Shown here: piece by piece, positions 17,126 through 25,379 of the stretch
Layout of the letters: every line of letters starts with the position of its first letter
Numbering within the stretch: the first letter of the stretch is position 1
Assembly: GCA_035288045.1 (NCBI GenBank)
Contig: DATEBA010000023.1
Coordinates: 6,691-70,690 of the forward strand
Direction: 5' to 3'
DNA length: 64,000 nucleotides
Origin: DATEBA01 sp035288045
Lineage (GTDB): Bacteria; Actinomycetota; UBA4738; HRBIN12
Program-made: the position numbers and the translations under genes
Notes under the pieces: generated by a model
Seen by the model: the letters and a program-made list of their open reading frames with translations, nothing else
Told to the model about the DNA's origin: nothing
Databases searched by the model: none

Positions 17126-18295
17126 TCAGGCGGAGAGCGCCGCGGCGGGGACCTTCTTGCTCGGGTCCACGAAGGGAAGCGCGGCAGTCTTTCCCGCGGT
17201 CCGCTCCCCTCCCCGCCAGAGGATCTCGACCTCGATCCCCGGATCGGCGAGCTCGATCGGAACCCAGACGTACCCGATGTTCTTCTCCAGGCGAGGCGAC
17301 CAGATCAGGTCCGTCACGTAGCCGACCTCCCGGCCGTCGTGGAGCGCGGGCCGGACCTCCGAGATCTCGAAGTCGAGCGCCTCGCCCGGAACCTCGATTC
17401 CGACGAGCTTCTTCGTCACGCCCTCGTTGCGGATCCTCGCGAGGGCGGCCTTGCCGATGTAGTCGGCTTGCTGCTCCTCGACGAGTCGTTCGAGGCCCAT
17501 CACCTCGAACGGGTTGTTGCGGATGGTCATGTCCGAGCCGTAGTTGAAGATGCCCGCTTCGATCCGGCGGGCCTCAACCGGCGCGATCGGGCGGATCTGG
17601 TAGGGCTCCCCCGCCTGCATGATCCTGTCCCACATCTCGCTCCCACGCGTCGGGTCCATCAGGTAGATCTCGAACCCGACCTCGCCAGTCCAGCCCGTCC
17701 GGCTGACCACGACCGGGATGTCGTCGAGCCGCGTCTGCATCGTCCAGTAGTACTTGATCTCAAGGACCCCGTCACCGAACAGGTCGCGCAGCACGTCCTT
17801 GGACTTCGGCCCCTGCACCTGCACCGGGTAGACGTCCGGCTCGTCGACGCGGACGTCCAGCCCCGAGTTGACCGCGACGCCACGCGCGTAGAGGCCGGCG
17901 TCGCTGTCGGCCAGAGCCAGCCAGTACCGGTTCTCCTCCAGGCGGAGAAGAACGGGGTCGTTCACGATCCCGCCGTCCTCCGCCATGATCAACGCGTACT
18001 TGCCCTGGCCGACCGCGCACTTGTCGAGGTCCCGGCAGGTCAGCATGTTCGTGAACCGGTGGGCGTCGGAACCTGTGATCTCGACGATCCGCTCGACCGA
18101 GACGTCCCAGAGCGTCACTTGCTCGAGGAGGTGCCAGTACTCCTTCACCGGGTCGTCGTAGTAGCCCGGCAGGTACATGTGGTTGTAGATGTCGTATGCC
18201 TTGCACCCGGCCTCGAGCGTCTTCTCAAAGAACGGCGACTTCCTGTACCAGGGGCCGAAATAGAGCGTGGTCGACGTGTTGCCGAACTCGGTCAT
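17126..18295 (-). CDS. DmdA/GcvT-like tetrahydrofolate-dependent demethylase (copy 1)
   Basis: A 389-residue GcvT-fold protein. The pattern (YNHMYLP near residue 37, TLWDVSVER near 63, NDPVLLRL, LADSDAGLYARG, VQGPKSKD, RTGWTGEVGFEIY at about 200) follows DmdA, which moves a methyl group from dimethylsulfoniopropionate to THF, more closely than glycine-cleavage GcvT. No gcvH or gcvP is nearby, while metF is the next gene upstream. The actual methyl donor could be DMSP, a methylated amine or a methoxy compound. A paralogue lies at 19780-20934. A TetR-like operator candidate sits 47 nt upstream. Confidence 0.8.
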   Translation of the reverse strand: MTEFGNTSTTLYFGPWYRKSPFFEKTLEAGCKAYDIYNHMYLPGYYDDPVKEYWHLLEQVTLWDVSVERIVEITGSDAHRFTNMLTCRDLDKCAVGQGKYALIMAEDGGIVNDPVLLRLEENRYWLALADSDAGLYARGVAVNSGLDVRVDEPDVYPVQVQGPKSKDVLRDLFGDGVLEIKYYWTMQTRLDDIPVVVSRTGWTGEVGFEIYLMDPTRGSEMWDRIMQAGEPYQIRPIAPVEARRIEAGIFNYGSDMTIRNNPFEVMGLERLVEEQQADYIGKAALARIRNEGVTKKLVGIEVPGEALDFEISEVRPALHDGREVGYVTDLIWSPRLEKNIGYVWVPIELADPGIEVEILWRGGERTAGKTAALPFVDPSKKVPAAALSA

Positions 18296-18341
18296 GCTGG
18301 TGCCCTCCCTGTCCGAACCCCGGGCTCTCCACCCGCGCTGA

Positions 18342-18357
18342 TTGAATCTTCAGTCAA
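18342..18357. promoter_or_regulatory. Imperfect TTGA-n8-TCAA operator candidate
   Basis: TTGAATCTTCAGTCAA, 47 nt before the start of the first demethylase gene, has TTGA/TCAA arms with the same 16-bp span as the clearer palindrome at 22051-22066. Five of eight pairs match. The shared arms and spacing suggest one TetR-type repressor acting on both ends of the demethylation island, but this copy alone is weak. Confidence 0.35.
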
Positions 18358-18377
18358 GCCGGCCCTCCCGTGCAAGT

Positions 18378-19334
18378 TCAGGCGGAAGTGGGCACGGCCA
18401 CCTCGGGGCGCGGGAGGAGGCCCGCTTCCTCGATGAGCGCCAGGATGTCTTCGCGACCTCCGATGGACATGAGGTGGACCCCCGAGACCCCGGGTAGCTC
18501 CCTGGCCCCGTGGAGGACCTCGAGGGCGATCCTCCTACCCTCCTCCGCCTGGCGTTCGGCCGGCGTTCCCTCCATGCGCTCGATCACCCAGTCCGGGACA
18601 TCGATACCGGGTACCTGATCGCGGAGGTACCGTGCTCCCCTTAGGGAACGGGGGATGAAGATGCCGACGAGCACGAACACTCGGTCGAGCGCTCCGAGCT
18701 CGCCGGCGCGAGCCATGAACTCGCGGAGCTTGGACACGTTGAAGCAGATCTGGGTCTGGATGAACTGGGCGCCCGCCTCCACCTTCTTCTGGAGACGGAT
18801 CGGGCGGAAATCGAGCGGAGGCGCGAACGGGTTCTCGACCGCGCCGATGAAGAATCGCGGAGACTCCGTGAGCCGGCGCCCGGATAGGTAGGTCCCGTCG
18901 TCGCGCAAGATCCGAGCGATCCGAATCAGGTGGAGCGAATCGAGGTCGTAGATCGCCTTTGCCTCTGGGTGGTCGCCGGCGGACACGTCGTCGCCGGTCA
19001 TGAGCATCACGTTCCGCACCCCGAGCGCGGCCGTGCCGAGCAAGTCCGCCTGAAGTCCGAGGCGGTTCCGGTCGCGGCAGGTGAACTGCGCGATCGGCTC
19101 GATGCCGCGATCGACGAGCAGGTGCGCGGCCGCGACCTGCGAGATGTGGGGGTGAGCGGCGCTGTTGTCGGTGCAGTTCACGGCGTCGACCTTGCCCCGC
19201 AAGGGATCCGCGACGGCGTGGACCGACTCGGGATCAGCGCCGTCGGTCGTCTCGAGCTCGCAGGTGACGGCGAAGTGCCCGCCCCTGAGCAGCGCTTCCA
19301 GTCGACTCGCCGGTGGGCGTCCGGTCTGGCTCAT
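18378..19334 (-). CDS. metF: Methylenetetrahydrofolate reductase (MetF-like)
   Basis: A 318-residue TIM-barrel flavoprotein. It opens with the MetF-type strand VTCELETTDGADP, carries the NCTDN segment (about residue 55), the QFTCRDRNR motif (about 85) and MLMTGDD (about 110), all typical of MetF. It interconverts 5-methyl-THF and 5,10-methylene-THF; in a demethylation island it most likely runs in the oxidative direction to recover the methyl group. Its ATG overlaps the stop of the MetV-like gene (ATGA), so the two are coupled. The first demethylase gene follows after 82 nt. Confidence 0.88.
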   Translation of the reverse strand: MSQTGRPPASRLEALLRGGHFAVTCELETTDGADPESVHAVADPLRGKVDAVNCTDNSAAHPHISQVAAAHLLVDRGIEPIAQFTCRDRNRLGLQADLLGTAALGVRNVMLMTGDDVSAGDHPEAKAIYDLDSLHLIRIARILRDDGTYLSGRRLTESPRFFIGAVENPFAPPLDFRPIRLQKKVEAGAQFIQTQICFNVSKLREFMARAGELGALDRVFVLVGIFIPRSLRGARYLRDQVPGIDVPDWVIERMEGTPAERQAEEGRRIALEVLHGARELPGVSGVHLMSIGGREDILALIEEAGLLPRPEVAVPTSA

Positions 19335-19744
19335 TCGCGCTTCACTTGCTCGTCGGCCCATCCTGCCGGCACCAGCTTGTCCCGCCGGGTGAGTAGGTTC
19401 ACCCAGGACGAGGTGCCCTCCAGCTGCCAATCCACCGGCGGGTTCAGGTGCTCCATATGGTCCCGCCAGAGCGGAAGCTTCCGAGAGCGCTCCCAGGCAA
19501 CCACCCAGGTGCACATGCGGTCGGGTTCCACCTCGCAGTTGCCGTTCTGCAAGACGCCGCCGCAGGGACCGTTGCGGAGGTTCTTCGGGCAGGTCATTGG
19601 GCATCGGAGCCCCGTGGAGTGCAGGATGCACTGGCCGCACATCCGGCAGTCCCAGAGCGGCTCCTTCGTGACCTTCTCCACGAGGAGGATCGCTCGCGTG
19701 CCGAGCCCCATCTTCGGGCGCCCCCTCGCATTGGCCGTCTCCAC
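19331..19744 (-). CDS. MTHFR C-terminal-domain (MetV-like) zinc/iron-sulfur protein
   Basis: A 137-residue cysteine-rich protein corresponding to the stand-alone methylene-THF reductase C-terminal domain. Cysteines occur as CRMCGQC (33-39), then at 48, 52, 61, 70 and 78, giving two likely metal sites, with the family pattern NGPCGG. In acetogens the homologue MetV forms a complex with MetF. The GTG at 19744 follows the second demethylase stop by 35 nt, and its end overlaps metF by 4 nt, which supports a MetVF complex here. Confidence 0.78.
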   Translation of the reverse strand: METANARGRPKMGLGTRAILLVEKVTKEPLWDCRMCGQCILHSTGLRCPMTCPKNLRNGPCGGVLQNGNCEVEPDRMCTWVVAWERSRKLPLWRDHMEHLNPPVDWQLEGTSSWVNLLTRRDKLVPAGWADEQVKRE

Positions 19745-19779
19745 CTGCCACCTCCCGTGGGGATCTCCCCGCCCCTCGA

Positions 19780-20934
19780 CTAGGAGACGGGGATCTGCTT
19801 GTTCGGGTCGACGAACGGCATCTCGACCACGGTCGCAGTCCGCGTGCCCCACTCGCTCTCCACGATCACCCTCGTGCCGAGCTCGGACCGAGCCGTCGGC
19901 AGCCAGGCGAAGCCGATGTTCTTCTCCAGACGCGGCGAGTAGATCGCGGAGGTCACCTTTCCGATCTTCGCCCCATCCTCGACCACCGGCCACTTCACGT
20001 AGTTGAGCGCGGGGAACGGGGCGCCGTCGAGCTCGACCCCGTTGATCCTGCGGGTCACGCCCCGCTCCTTGATCCGTCGGAGCGCCTTGAGGGAGATGCT
20101 CGCGTCGTCCGGCACGTCCCAATCGACCAGGCGCTCCAACCCCATCTCGAGCGGATCGTTCTCGTAGGTCATGTCTGCGCCCCAGTTGAAGATCGCGCCC
20201 TCGATCCGCCTGATGTCCGAGGGGCCGGTCGGTTTGATGTTGAACTCCTCGCCGGCCTTCATGATGGCCTCGTAGACCTCCGCGCCCCGAGACGCATCGA
20301 TCGTGTAGACCTCGTAGCCAACCTCGGAGGTCCAGCCCGTCCGCGTCACGACCACCGGCACGCCTGCGATCTCCGCGTGCGTCCAGAAGTAGTACTTGAG
20401 GTCCAGGATGCTCTCGCCGAGGAGCTTCACCATCAGGTCCTTGGACTTCGGGCCCTGGACCTGGAGCGGCGCCACGTCGGCCTCGCGGATCGTGACATCG
20501 AGATCTGGGTATGCGTTCTTCAACCCGCGCGCGAACAGAAGGGCGTCGGACGACGCCAGTGCGAACCAGAACGTGTTCTCGTCCATCCTAGTGAGGACGG
20601 GGTCGTTGATGATCCCGCCGTCGCTGTCGACGATGAGGACGTACTTGGCCTGGCCCACTGCGCACTTCGACAGGTCCCGCGGGGTGAGGAGCTGGGCGAA
20701 CGTGAAACCGTCGGGGCCGCCGATCTCCAGGCACCGCTCGACCGCGACGTCCCAGAGCGTCACGTCGTTCAGCAGAGCCTCGAACTCCGCCTCGAATGAG
20801 TCGAAGCGGATCGGGAAGTACATGTGGTTGTAGACCGTGAACCCCTTCGGCCCGTACTTCTGCGTGGCCTCGTGGTACGGCGTGCGGCGGCCCCGCGCCC
20901 CACGCTGCACCAGGCTCATGTCGAACTCGGGCAT
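19780..20934 (-). CDS. DmdA/GcvT-like tetrahydrofolate-dependent demethylase (copy 2)
   Basis: A 384-residue paralogue of the protein at 17126-18295, sharing YNHMYFP, TLWDVAVER, INDPVL, VQGPKSKD and RTGWTSEVGYE in the same order, and ending in the same MPFVDPNK type of tail. The two differ enough (for example in the substrate-facing loops around residues 90-120) to suggest different donors or successive demethylation steps. It stands first in the run copy 2 - metV-like - metF - copy 1. Alternative: an N-methyl or O-methyl aminomethyltransferase rather than a true DmdA. Confidence 0.8.
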   Translation of the reverse strand: MPEFDMSLVQRGARGRRTPYHEATQKYGPKGFTVYNHMYFPIRFDSFEAEFEALLNDVTLWDVAVERCLEIGGPDGFTFAQLLTPRDLSKCAVGQAKYVLIVDSDGGIINDPVLTRMDENTFWFALASSDALLFARGLKNAYPDLDVTIREADVAPLQVQGPKSKDLMVKLLGESILDLKYYFWTHAEIAGVPVVVTRTGWTSEVGYEVYTIDASRGAEVYEAIMKAGEEFNIKPTGPSDIRRIEGAIFNWGADMTYENDPLEMGLERLVDWDVPDDASISLKALRRIKERGVTRRINGVELDGAPFPALNYVKWPVVEDGAKIGKVTSAIYSPRLEKNIGFAWLPTARSELGTRVIVESEWGTRTATVVEMPFVDPNKQIPVS

Positions 20935-21066
20935 GCCCTCCTCCTCGATGTCTCGGGCTACGGAGAGACCGAGGGCGCCTGCGGCCCTGCCTCCGCGCCC
21001 TTCCGGGTCGTCGGCGTATCGTGCGAGCCCCGCCCCCCCGCAGCAACACCGCGCGTTGACCCCTGG

Positions 21067-22020
21067 TCAGGAGGCCGCCCCGCCGGAGTCGTTGGCCTGC
21101 GGCGGAGGGAAGATGCGCCCCTCCAGGTAGCCGCGGCCGACGATGGCCATGAACAGGTGAACCTCGTCCTCGTTCCAGGCGAAGGGCCCTTGCCGGGCGC
21201 CACGCGAGGCTAGCCCTCGCTGGACCGACTCGCACGCGGCCCAGTCCTCCCTGTTCGTCACGTCCCAGAACTCGCTCGCGTAGGAGGGGTCGAAGTCCGC
21301 GAGCTCCGTAACCTCCGGCGGAAAGAGCCAGGAGCACTCCACCCACGTCTTTCCCGGGGTGAGCGGATCCATGCGGTGCGTCATCACGTAGTCCGGGTGC
21401 AGGCTGATCAGCAGGTTAGGGAACAGCCCGTAGTAGTAGACCTCGCGGCGTTGCTTCTCGTCCAGGCCGCGGATCGGCACGCCCCCGCCCCTGCCGGTGA
21501 ACGACATGGTCTCGGCGAAGTCCATGAGCTCCATGTTCCCACCGACCCAGCATCCGTTGTGGGGGAAGTTCTCACCACTGTCCACCGGCGTCACCTTGCA
21601 CAGGGCCGGATGGATGCTCGGGCAGTGGTAGCACTCGTGGTAGTTCTCCGTAATCGTCTTCCAGTTAGCGTTCACGACGTATTCGTGCTTCGCCGCTACG
21701 AAGAGACGCTCGGGCTCCCACGGCGCGACGAGCTCATCGAGGTTCCCCACGTGCTCCTCGAAGGGGAGCGCATAGCCGGAGGCATCGGCGAACGCCCACC
21801 CGTGCCACTCGCGAACGACCCCGGGGCCCGAGAGTTCCTCCGCCCGACCGAGGCACACCCAGGACCCCTCGAAGAAGTGGGAGCGTTCCCAGGCGAGAAC
21901 CTCCTCTGACAGGTAGGCCTCCGGTGGCAGGGTCCGGCTCGCGCCCAGAGTGGACCTGAGCGCGGTCCGAATGGCCTGCGCGTCGACGGGTGCGATGGGT
22001 TCGACGGCTGCCCGGCTCAT
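21067..22020 (-). CDS. Ring-hydroxylating-type oxygenase alpha subunit lacking the Rieske domain
   Basis: A 317-residue protein matching the GbcA/CntA-type oxygenase family in its catalytic part: NWKTITENYHECYHCPSIHP (about 119-138) holds the two iron-binding histidines, and the third ligand is the aspartate in REDWAACESVQRGL. The N-terminal start (WERSHFFEGSWVCLGRAEEL) is also normal. Between them, at residues 66-72, the expected CxH...CxxH Rieske [2Fe-2S] domain of about 100 residues is absent, joined in frame. The family is usually 380-430 residues. Without it, electrons cannot reach the mononuclear iron in the usual way. Either domain loss, a separate partner, or an assembly deletion. Confidence 0.75.
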   Translation of the reverse strand: MSRAAVEPIAPVDAQAIRTALRSTLGASRTLPPEAYLSEEVLAWERSHFFEGSWVCLGRAEELSGPGVVREWHGWAFADASGYALPFEEHVGNLDELVAPWEPERLFVAAKHEYVVNANWKTITENYHECYHCPSIHPALCKVTPVDSGENFPHNGCWVGGNMELMDFAETMSFTGRGGGVPIRGLDEKQRREVYYYGLFPNLLISLHPDYVMTHRMDPLTPGKTWVECSWLFPPEVTELADFDPSYASEFWDVTNREDWAACESVQRGLASRGARQGPFAWNEDEVHLFMAIVGRGYLEGRIFPPPQANDSGGAAS

Positions 22021-22050
22021 TCCGATCGTCCTCCGAGGGTGACCGCGGGT

Positions 22051-22066
22051 TTGAACGCCCGTTCAA
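22051..22066. promoter_or_regulatory. TetR-type palindromic operator candidate
   Basis: TTGAACGCCCGTTCAA, seven of eight base pairs symmetric, located 31-46 nt before the start of the Rieske-less oxygenase gene. This arm/spacing is typical of TetR-family operators in actinomycetotes. No tetR gene is visible in the window, so the regulator would be encoded elsewhere. Confidence 0.5.
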
Positions 22067-22156
22067 GTGCTGCCAGAGTCTAGCATTACTGCCAGGCCGA
22101 GGAGGAAGCACAGTGCCCCGGACCGGCGGTCATCACAGACGCGACCCCGGGTCACA

Positions 22157-23818
22157 TCAGGCGAAGGACGCGTCCTCGAATACGTTCTCGCCCTCGACCA
22201 GCGTGAGCTGCACCTTCGCGTGCCCGATCTCGGAGACCGGGTGCTCGAACAGGTTCCTGTCGACAACGGCGAGGTCGGCGTACTTGCCCACCTCGATCGA
22301 CCCGGTGACTTCCTCGATGTGGTTCACGTATGCCGAGCCCATGGTGAACGCGTGGATCGCGGTCGGCAGATCGATCCGCTCCTCAGGGAGGAAGACCCCC
22401 TCGGTTCCCCTCGCGTAGGGGTAGTCGGGCGCCGGGAGGCGGTTCACCGCGACGTGTATCTCCCAGAGCGGGTTCGGGCTCGAGACCGACCAGTCGCTCC
22501 CGAAGGCCAGCATCGCGCCGTGCCGCACGAGGCTTGCGAATGGGTACTGCCACGTCGAGCGCTGGGCGCCGAGGAACGGGACCGTGAGGTTCAGCATCTG
22601 ACCCTCGTTGATCGCCCACAGGGGCTGGCCGTTGGCGACGACACCGAGCTCGCGGAACCTCGGCAGGTCGTCGGGGTGGATCACCTGTATGTGTGCGATG
22701 TGGTGGCGGTTGTCGTTCATACCGTTGGCATGTCGGGCGGCCTCGACGGCGTCGAGGGACTCCCTGACCGACCGCTCCCCGATCGCGTGGAAGTGCACCT
22801 GGAAGCCCTCGGCGTCGAGGCGGGTCACGTGCACCTTGAGCGCCTCAGGATGGACGAAGCTCTTCCCGCGGTTTTCGGTCGGGTTCCCCTCTGCGTCGAG
22901 GTACGGCTCCAGCACGCCTCCGGTGAAGTTCTCCAGGACGCCGTCCTGCATGATCTTGATCGTCGTCGCGCGGAAGCGACCTACCGTTCCTCGCGCGCGC
23001 TGATCGATGAACTCGGCGATCTGCCCGGCGTCGCGGTAGCGATCCCACCAGAGCGCCCCAACGACCCGGGCGGTCAGGTCGCCGCGCGAGGCGGCCTCCT
23101 TGTACGCCTCGTAGGAGGGGTAGTGTCCTCCGACGATCGCGTCCTGCCAGGCGGTGATGCCCAGCGAGTGCAGGTATTCCTGCGCGACCAGGAGACCGTC
23201 GATCCAGTCCTTGACGGTGATCTCCGGCACCAGATCCACGACGGGCTGCATCGCCCCCTCGTGGAGGGTCCCGAACGGGGCTCCCTCGGCGTCACGCTCG
23301 ATCACGCCGTCGGCCGGGTCGGGGGTCTCCTTGGTGATCCCTGCCAGCTCGAGGACCTTCGAGTTGACCCAGGCGCTGTGGCCGTCCCGGCTCGTGAGGA
23401 AGACTGGGCGGTCCGGGACGAGCGCGTCGAGCTCGGTCTTGGGGGGTGCTCCGCGGGGGAAGACGTCCATCGACCACCCGCCGCCCAGGATCCATGGCTC
23501 CTCCGGGTGCTCCTGAGCGTACGCTCGGATGATCCTTCGGTACGCGTCGAGCTCGTATTCGTCCGAGAGGTTGCAGTGCGCCATCTCCCAGCCGCCGGAC
23601 GGCGGGTGGACGTGCGCGTCCTGGAACCCCGGGAGGAGCATGCGCCCGTTCAGGTCGTGCACCTCCGTTCGGGGCCCGACGAGGTCCTGGACGTCCGCGT
23701 CGGTCCCAACGGCCACGATACGACCGCGTCGGATCGCGACCGCGCCGGCCCATCTGCGCGCGGCGTCGACCGTGTAGACGGCTCCGCCCATGAAGACAAG
23801 ATCCGCGTTCTCGCTCAC
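22157..23818 (-). CDS. YtcJ-type amidohydrolase
   Basis: A 553-residue metal-dependent hydrolase. It starts with the composite beta domain (ADLVFMGGAVYTVDAARR), then the metal motif GFQDAHVHPP (about 69-78), an active-site loop, and later HFHAIGERSV (about 325-335) and an FGSDWSV metal-site aspartate. YtcJ-like enzymes hydrolyse N-substituted amides, formamides or related bonds. The open frame runs to 24088, but the GTG at 23818 begins at the family N-terminus and the extra upstream residues are unrelated. It lies 136 nt upstream of the oxygenase gene on the same strand and may belong to the same pathway. Confidence 0.85.
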   Translation of the reverse strand: MSENADLVFMGGAVYTVDAARRWAGAVAIRRGRIVAVGTDADVQDLVGPRTEVHDLNGRMLLPGFQDAHVHPPSGGWEMAHCNLSDEYELDAYRRIIRAYAQEHPEEPWILGGGWSMDVFPRGAPPKTELDALVPDRPVFLTSRDGHSAWVNSKVLELAGITKETPDPADGVIERDAEGAPFGTLHEGAMQPVVDLVPEITVKDWIDGLLVAQEYLHSLGITAWQDAIVGGHYPSYEAYKEAASRGDLTARVVGALWWDRYRDAGQIAEFIDQRARGTVGRFRATTIKIMQDGVLENFTGGVLEPYLDAEGNPTENRGKSFVHPEALKVHVTRLDAEGFQVHFHAIGERSVRESLDAVEAARHANGMNDNRHHIAHIQVIHPDDLPRFRELGVVANGQPLWAINEGQMLNLTVPFLGAQRSTWQYPFASLVRHGAMLAFGSDWSVSSPNPLWEIHVAVNRLPAPDYPYARGTEGVFLPEERIDLPTAIHAFTMGSAYVNHIEEVTGSIEVGKYADLAVVDRNLFEHPVSEIGHAKVQLTLVEGENVFEDASFA

Positions 23819-23975
23819 CGTCACCTCCGTCGCCGGACTCGGGTGAGGATAACCGACCCAGGCATCGGACCTTCGGCCACCCCCGGTACCCGATCCTTGG
23901 TAGTGCGATCCGGTATCCCCCGGATGACGCGAACGGGCTCTACGCCGAGTGGTTCGGATTGCCGACCTTTCGTGT

Positions 23976-24344
23976 ATGGCAGCCCGGACGCTCACCCCCG
24001 AGACCGGCAGGAGGTCGCAGCTCCTCGGTATCCCTGCCGCGGCGGCGTACTGCCGCGTGAGACCCGGGGAGATCCTCCGGGGCCTCACGAACGGCGTCTA
24101 CCCCGGTGCGGTCAAGGGCGACGACGGGCACTGGCTGATCCCAATCGCGGATCTCGAGGCTGCCATGGCAGGGGTCTTCGGGGCGCACCGCACGACCTCT
24201 GAACTAGCCGCTCTCGAGGTGTCCGTGCGGTCCGCCCCGGAGCAGTCTCCCCGCCGGCGGTTCTTCGCACCGAACGACAAGGAGTCGCTGAGCCTCCAGA
24301 CAGAGCTTCAGCGCAAGGCGCGGCAGCGGACGAAGGGCCGCTAG
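23976..24344 (+). CDS. Excisionase-like helix-turn-helix protein
   Basis: About 122 residues. Residues 15-65 fit a HTH_17/excisionase-type winged helix: LLGIPAAAAYCRVRPGEILR, then a GVYPGAVKGDDGHWLIPIADLEAAM segment, the pattern in which a turn and a short wing precede a conserved W-x-IP. The rest is basic and ends KARQRTKGR. The ATG at 23976 is chosen; an in-frame GTG at 23949 would add nine residues. It stands alone on the plus strand at the edge of the decayed region; no integrase gene accompanies it, so it is more likely a small DNA-binding regulator than a phage excisionase. Confidence 0.55.
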   Translation: MAARTLTPETGRRSQLLGIPAAAAYCRVRPGEILRGLTNGVYPGAVKGDDGHWLIPIADLEAAMAGVFGAHRTTSELAALEVSVRSAPEQSPRRRFFAPNDKESLSLQTELQRKARQRTKGR

Positions 24345-24379
24345 GCGCCCATCCGCTAGCTTGACGGCGCAGGGAGTGT

Positions 24380-24561
24380 GGGGTTTCCTGCCAACAGCTA
24401 CGAGCCCTCGTGGTACCGGACGGCCGCAGGCTGGCGTTCGTCGCCGGCCGCACTTCGACCTGGACCTCTATACGATCCACGTCGACGGCAGCGGACGGCG
24501 CAAGCTCAGCTCCGACCGGGATTCGCTCGACCGGGACCCCGACTGGCGGACGATCGCGTGA
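24380..24561 (+). pseudogene. Frameshifted PD40/TolB-like beta-propeller remnant
   Basis: Three reading frames in succession give pieces of one repeat: a PSW segment, then PDGRRLAFVAGR, then DLDLYTIHVDGSGRRKLSSD and a DRDPDWR end with a stop. Together these make the W-S-PDG-R-LAF...DLY-VDG pattern of PD40 (WD40-like TolB) repeats. The pieces are out of frame with each other, and only about one and a half repeats remain, so this is the decayed 3' end of a propeller gene. No intact copy is nearby. Confidence 0.55.
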
Positions 24562-24567
24562 CCCCGC

Positions 24568-25335
24568 TCAGCTCCCTGCGGTCGCGCCGAAGTCGATGGC
24601 CACGTTCGCTCCCGTGATCGGCTCGGCTTTGGGAGAGGCCAGGAACCAAATCAGCTCCGCCACCTCGTCCGGCCGGATGAAGCGGGCGCGCGGTCCCGTC
24701 GGGTAATTAGCGAGCAGCGCCCTCAGGTACCCGTCCGGGTCGCCGACACCGTAGCGCTCCGCCTGGTATGCCAGCATCGGCGTGTCGACATCGTTCGGGC
24801 ACACGGCGTTCACCCGGACACCCCGGGGCGCGTATTCGAGCGCCAAGGCGCGCGTCAGGTTGCTCACCCCTCCCTTGGAGGCGGAGTAGATCGCGGTTTC
24901 GGAGGAGCCCTTCAGGCCTGCATCGGAGGACAGGTTCACGATGCAGCCGCCGGTCTCGAGCAGGTGAGGGAGCGCGAAGCGGCAGGTGAAGAACACGCCC
25001 TTCAGGTTCACGTCGATCGTTCGATCCCACTCCTCCTCGGTGGCGAGCTCCGTCAGACCCTCGACCCAGACGCCGGCGCAGCACACGAGGACATCGAGCC
25101 TTCCCCCAGCCTCGATCGTCTCGCCGATTATCCGCTCGCAGTCCTCGACCCGCGTCACATCGGCCCCGACGGTGCGGACCTCACCCTTGCCCCGCAAGGC
25201 CTTCGCGGCCCTCGCCAAACCGTCTTTGCTCCGGTCGGCCAGGGACACGACGTCGCCGTCGGCCAGGAACCGCTCGGCGGTCGCGAGGCCGATGCCCCCC
25301 GCCCCGCCCGTGATCAGCACCACCCGTCCGCTCAT
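24568..25335 (-). CDS. Short-chain dehydrogenase/reductase
   Basis: A 255-residue classical SDR. The NAD(P)-binding motif is ITGGAGGIG (8-16), the NAG-like motif is CCAGVW (85-90), and the active site has Ser (NLSSD, about 136) and YSASK (150-154). Acidic residue at the end of strand 2 (SLADRSKD) suggests NAD preference. The frame extends to 25779, but the ATG at 25335 begins with the standard SDR N-terminus. Substrate unknown; such enzymes act on 3-oxoacyl, sugar or secondary-alcohol groups. Confidence 0.88.
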   Translation of the reverse strand: MSGRVVLITGGAGGIGLATAERFLADGDVVSLADRSKDGLARAAKALRGKGEVRTVGADVTRVEDCERIIGETIEAGGRLDVLVCCAGVWVEGLTELATEEEWDRTIDVNLKGVFFTCRFALPHLLETGGCIVNLSSDAGLKGSSETAIYSASKGGVSNLTRALALEYAPRGVRVNAVCPNDVDTPMLAYQAERYGVGDPDGYLRALLANYPTGPRARFIRPDEVAELIWFLASPKAEPITGANVAIDFGATAGS

Positions 25336-25379
25336 CGTTTCCCCTCTCCACGCGGCGCGCCGCATCCTAGCGCGGCCCG

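Noticed and set aside
22067..24202. A 711-codon plus-strand frame opposite the amidohydrolase
   Set aside because: It is antisense to a gene with a clear metal-binding motif. There is no domain signal and no ribosome site.
23949..24344. Phage or integrative element suggested by an excisionase-like protein
   Set aside because: No integrase, transposase, inverted repeat or attachment-site duplication was found by eye in 22-29 kb. The HTH type is also common in ordinary regulators.
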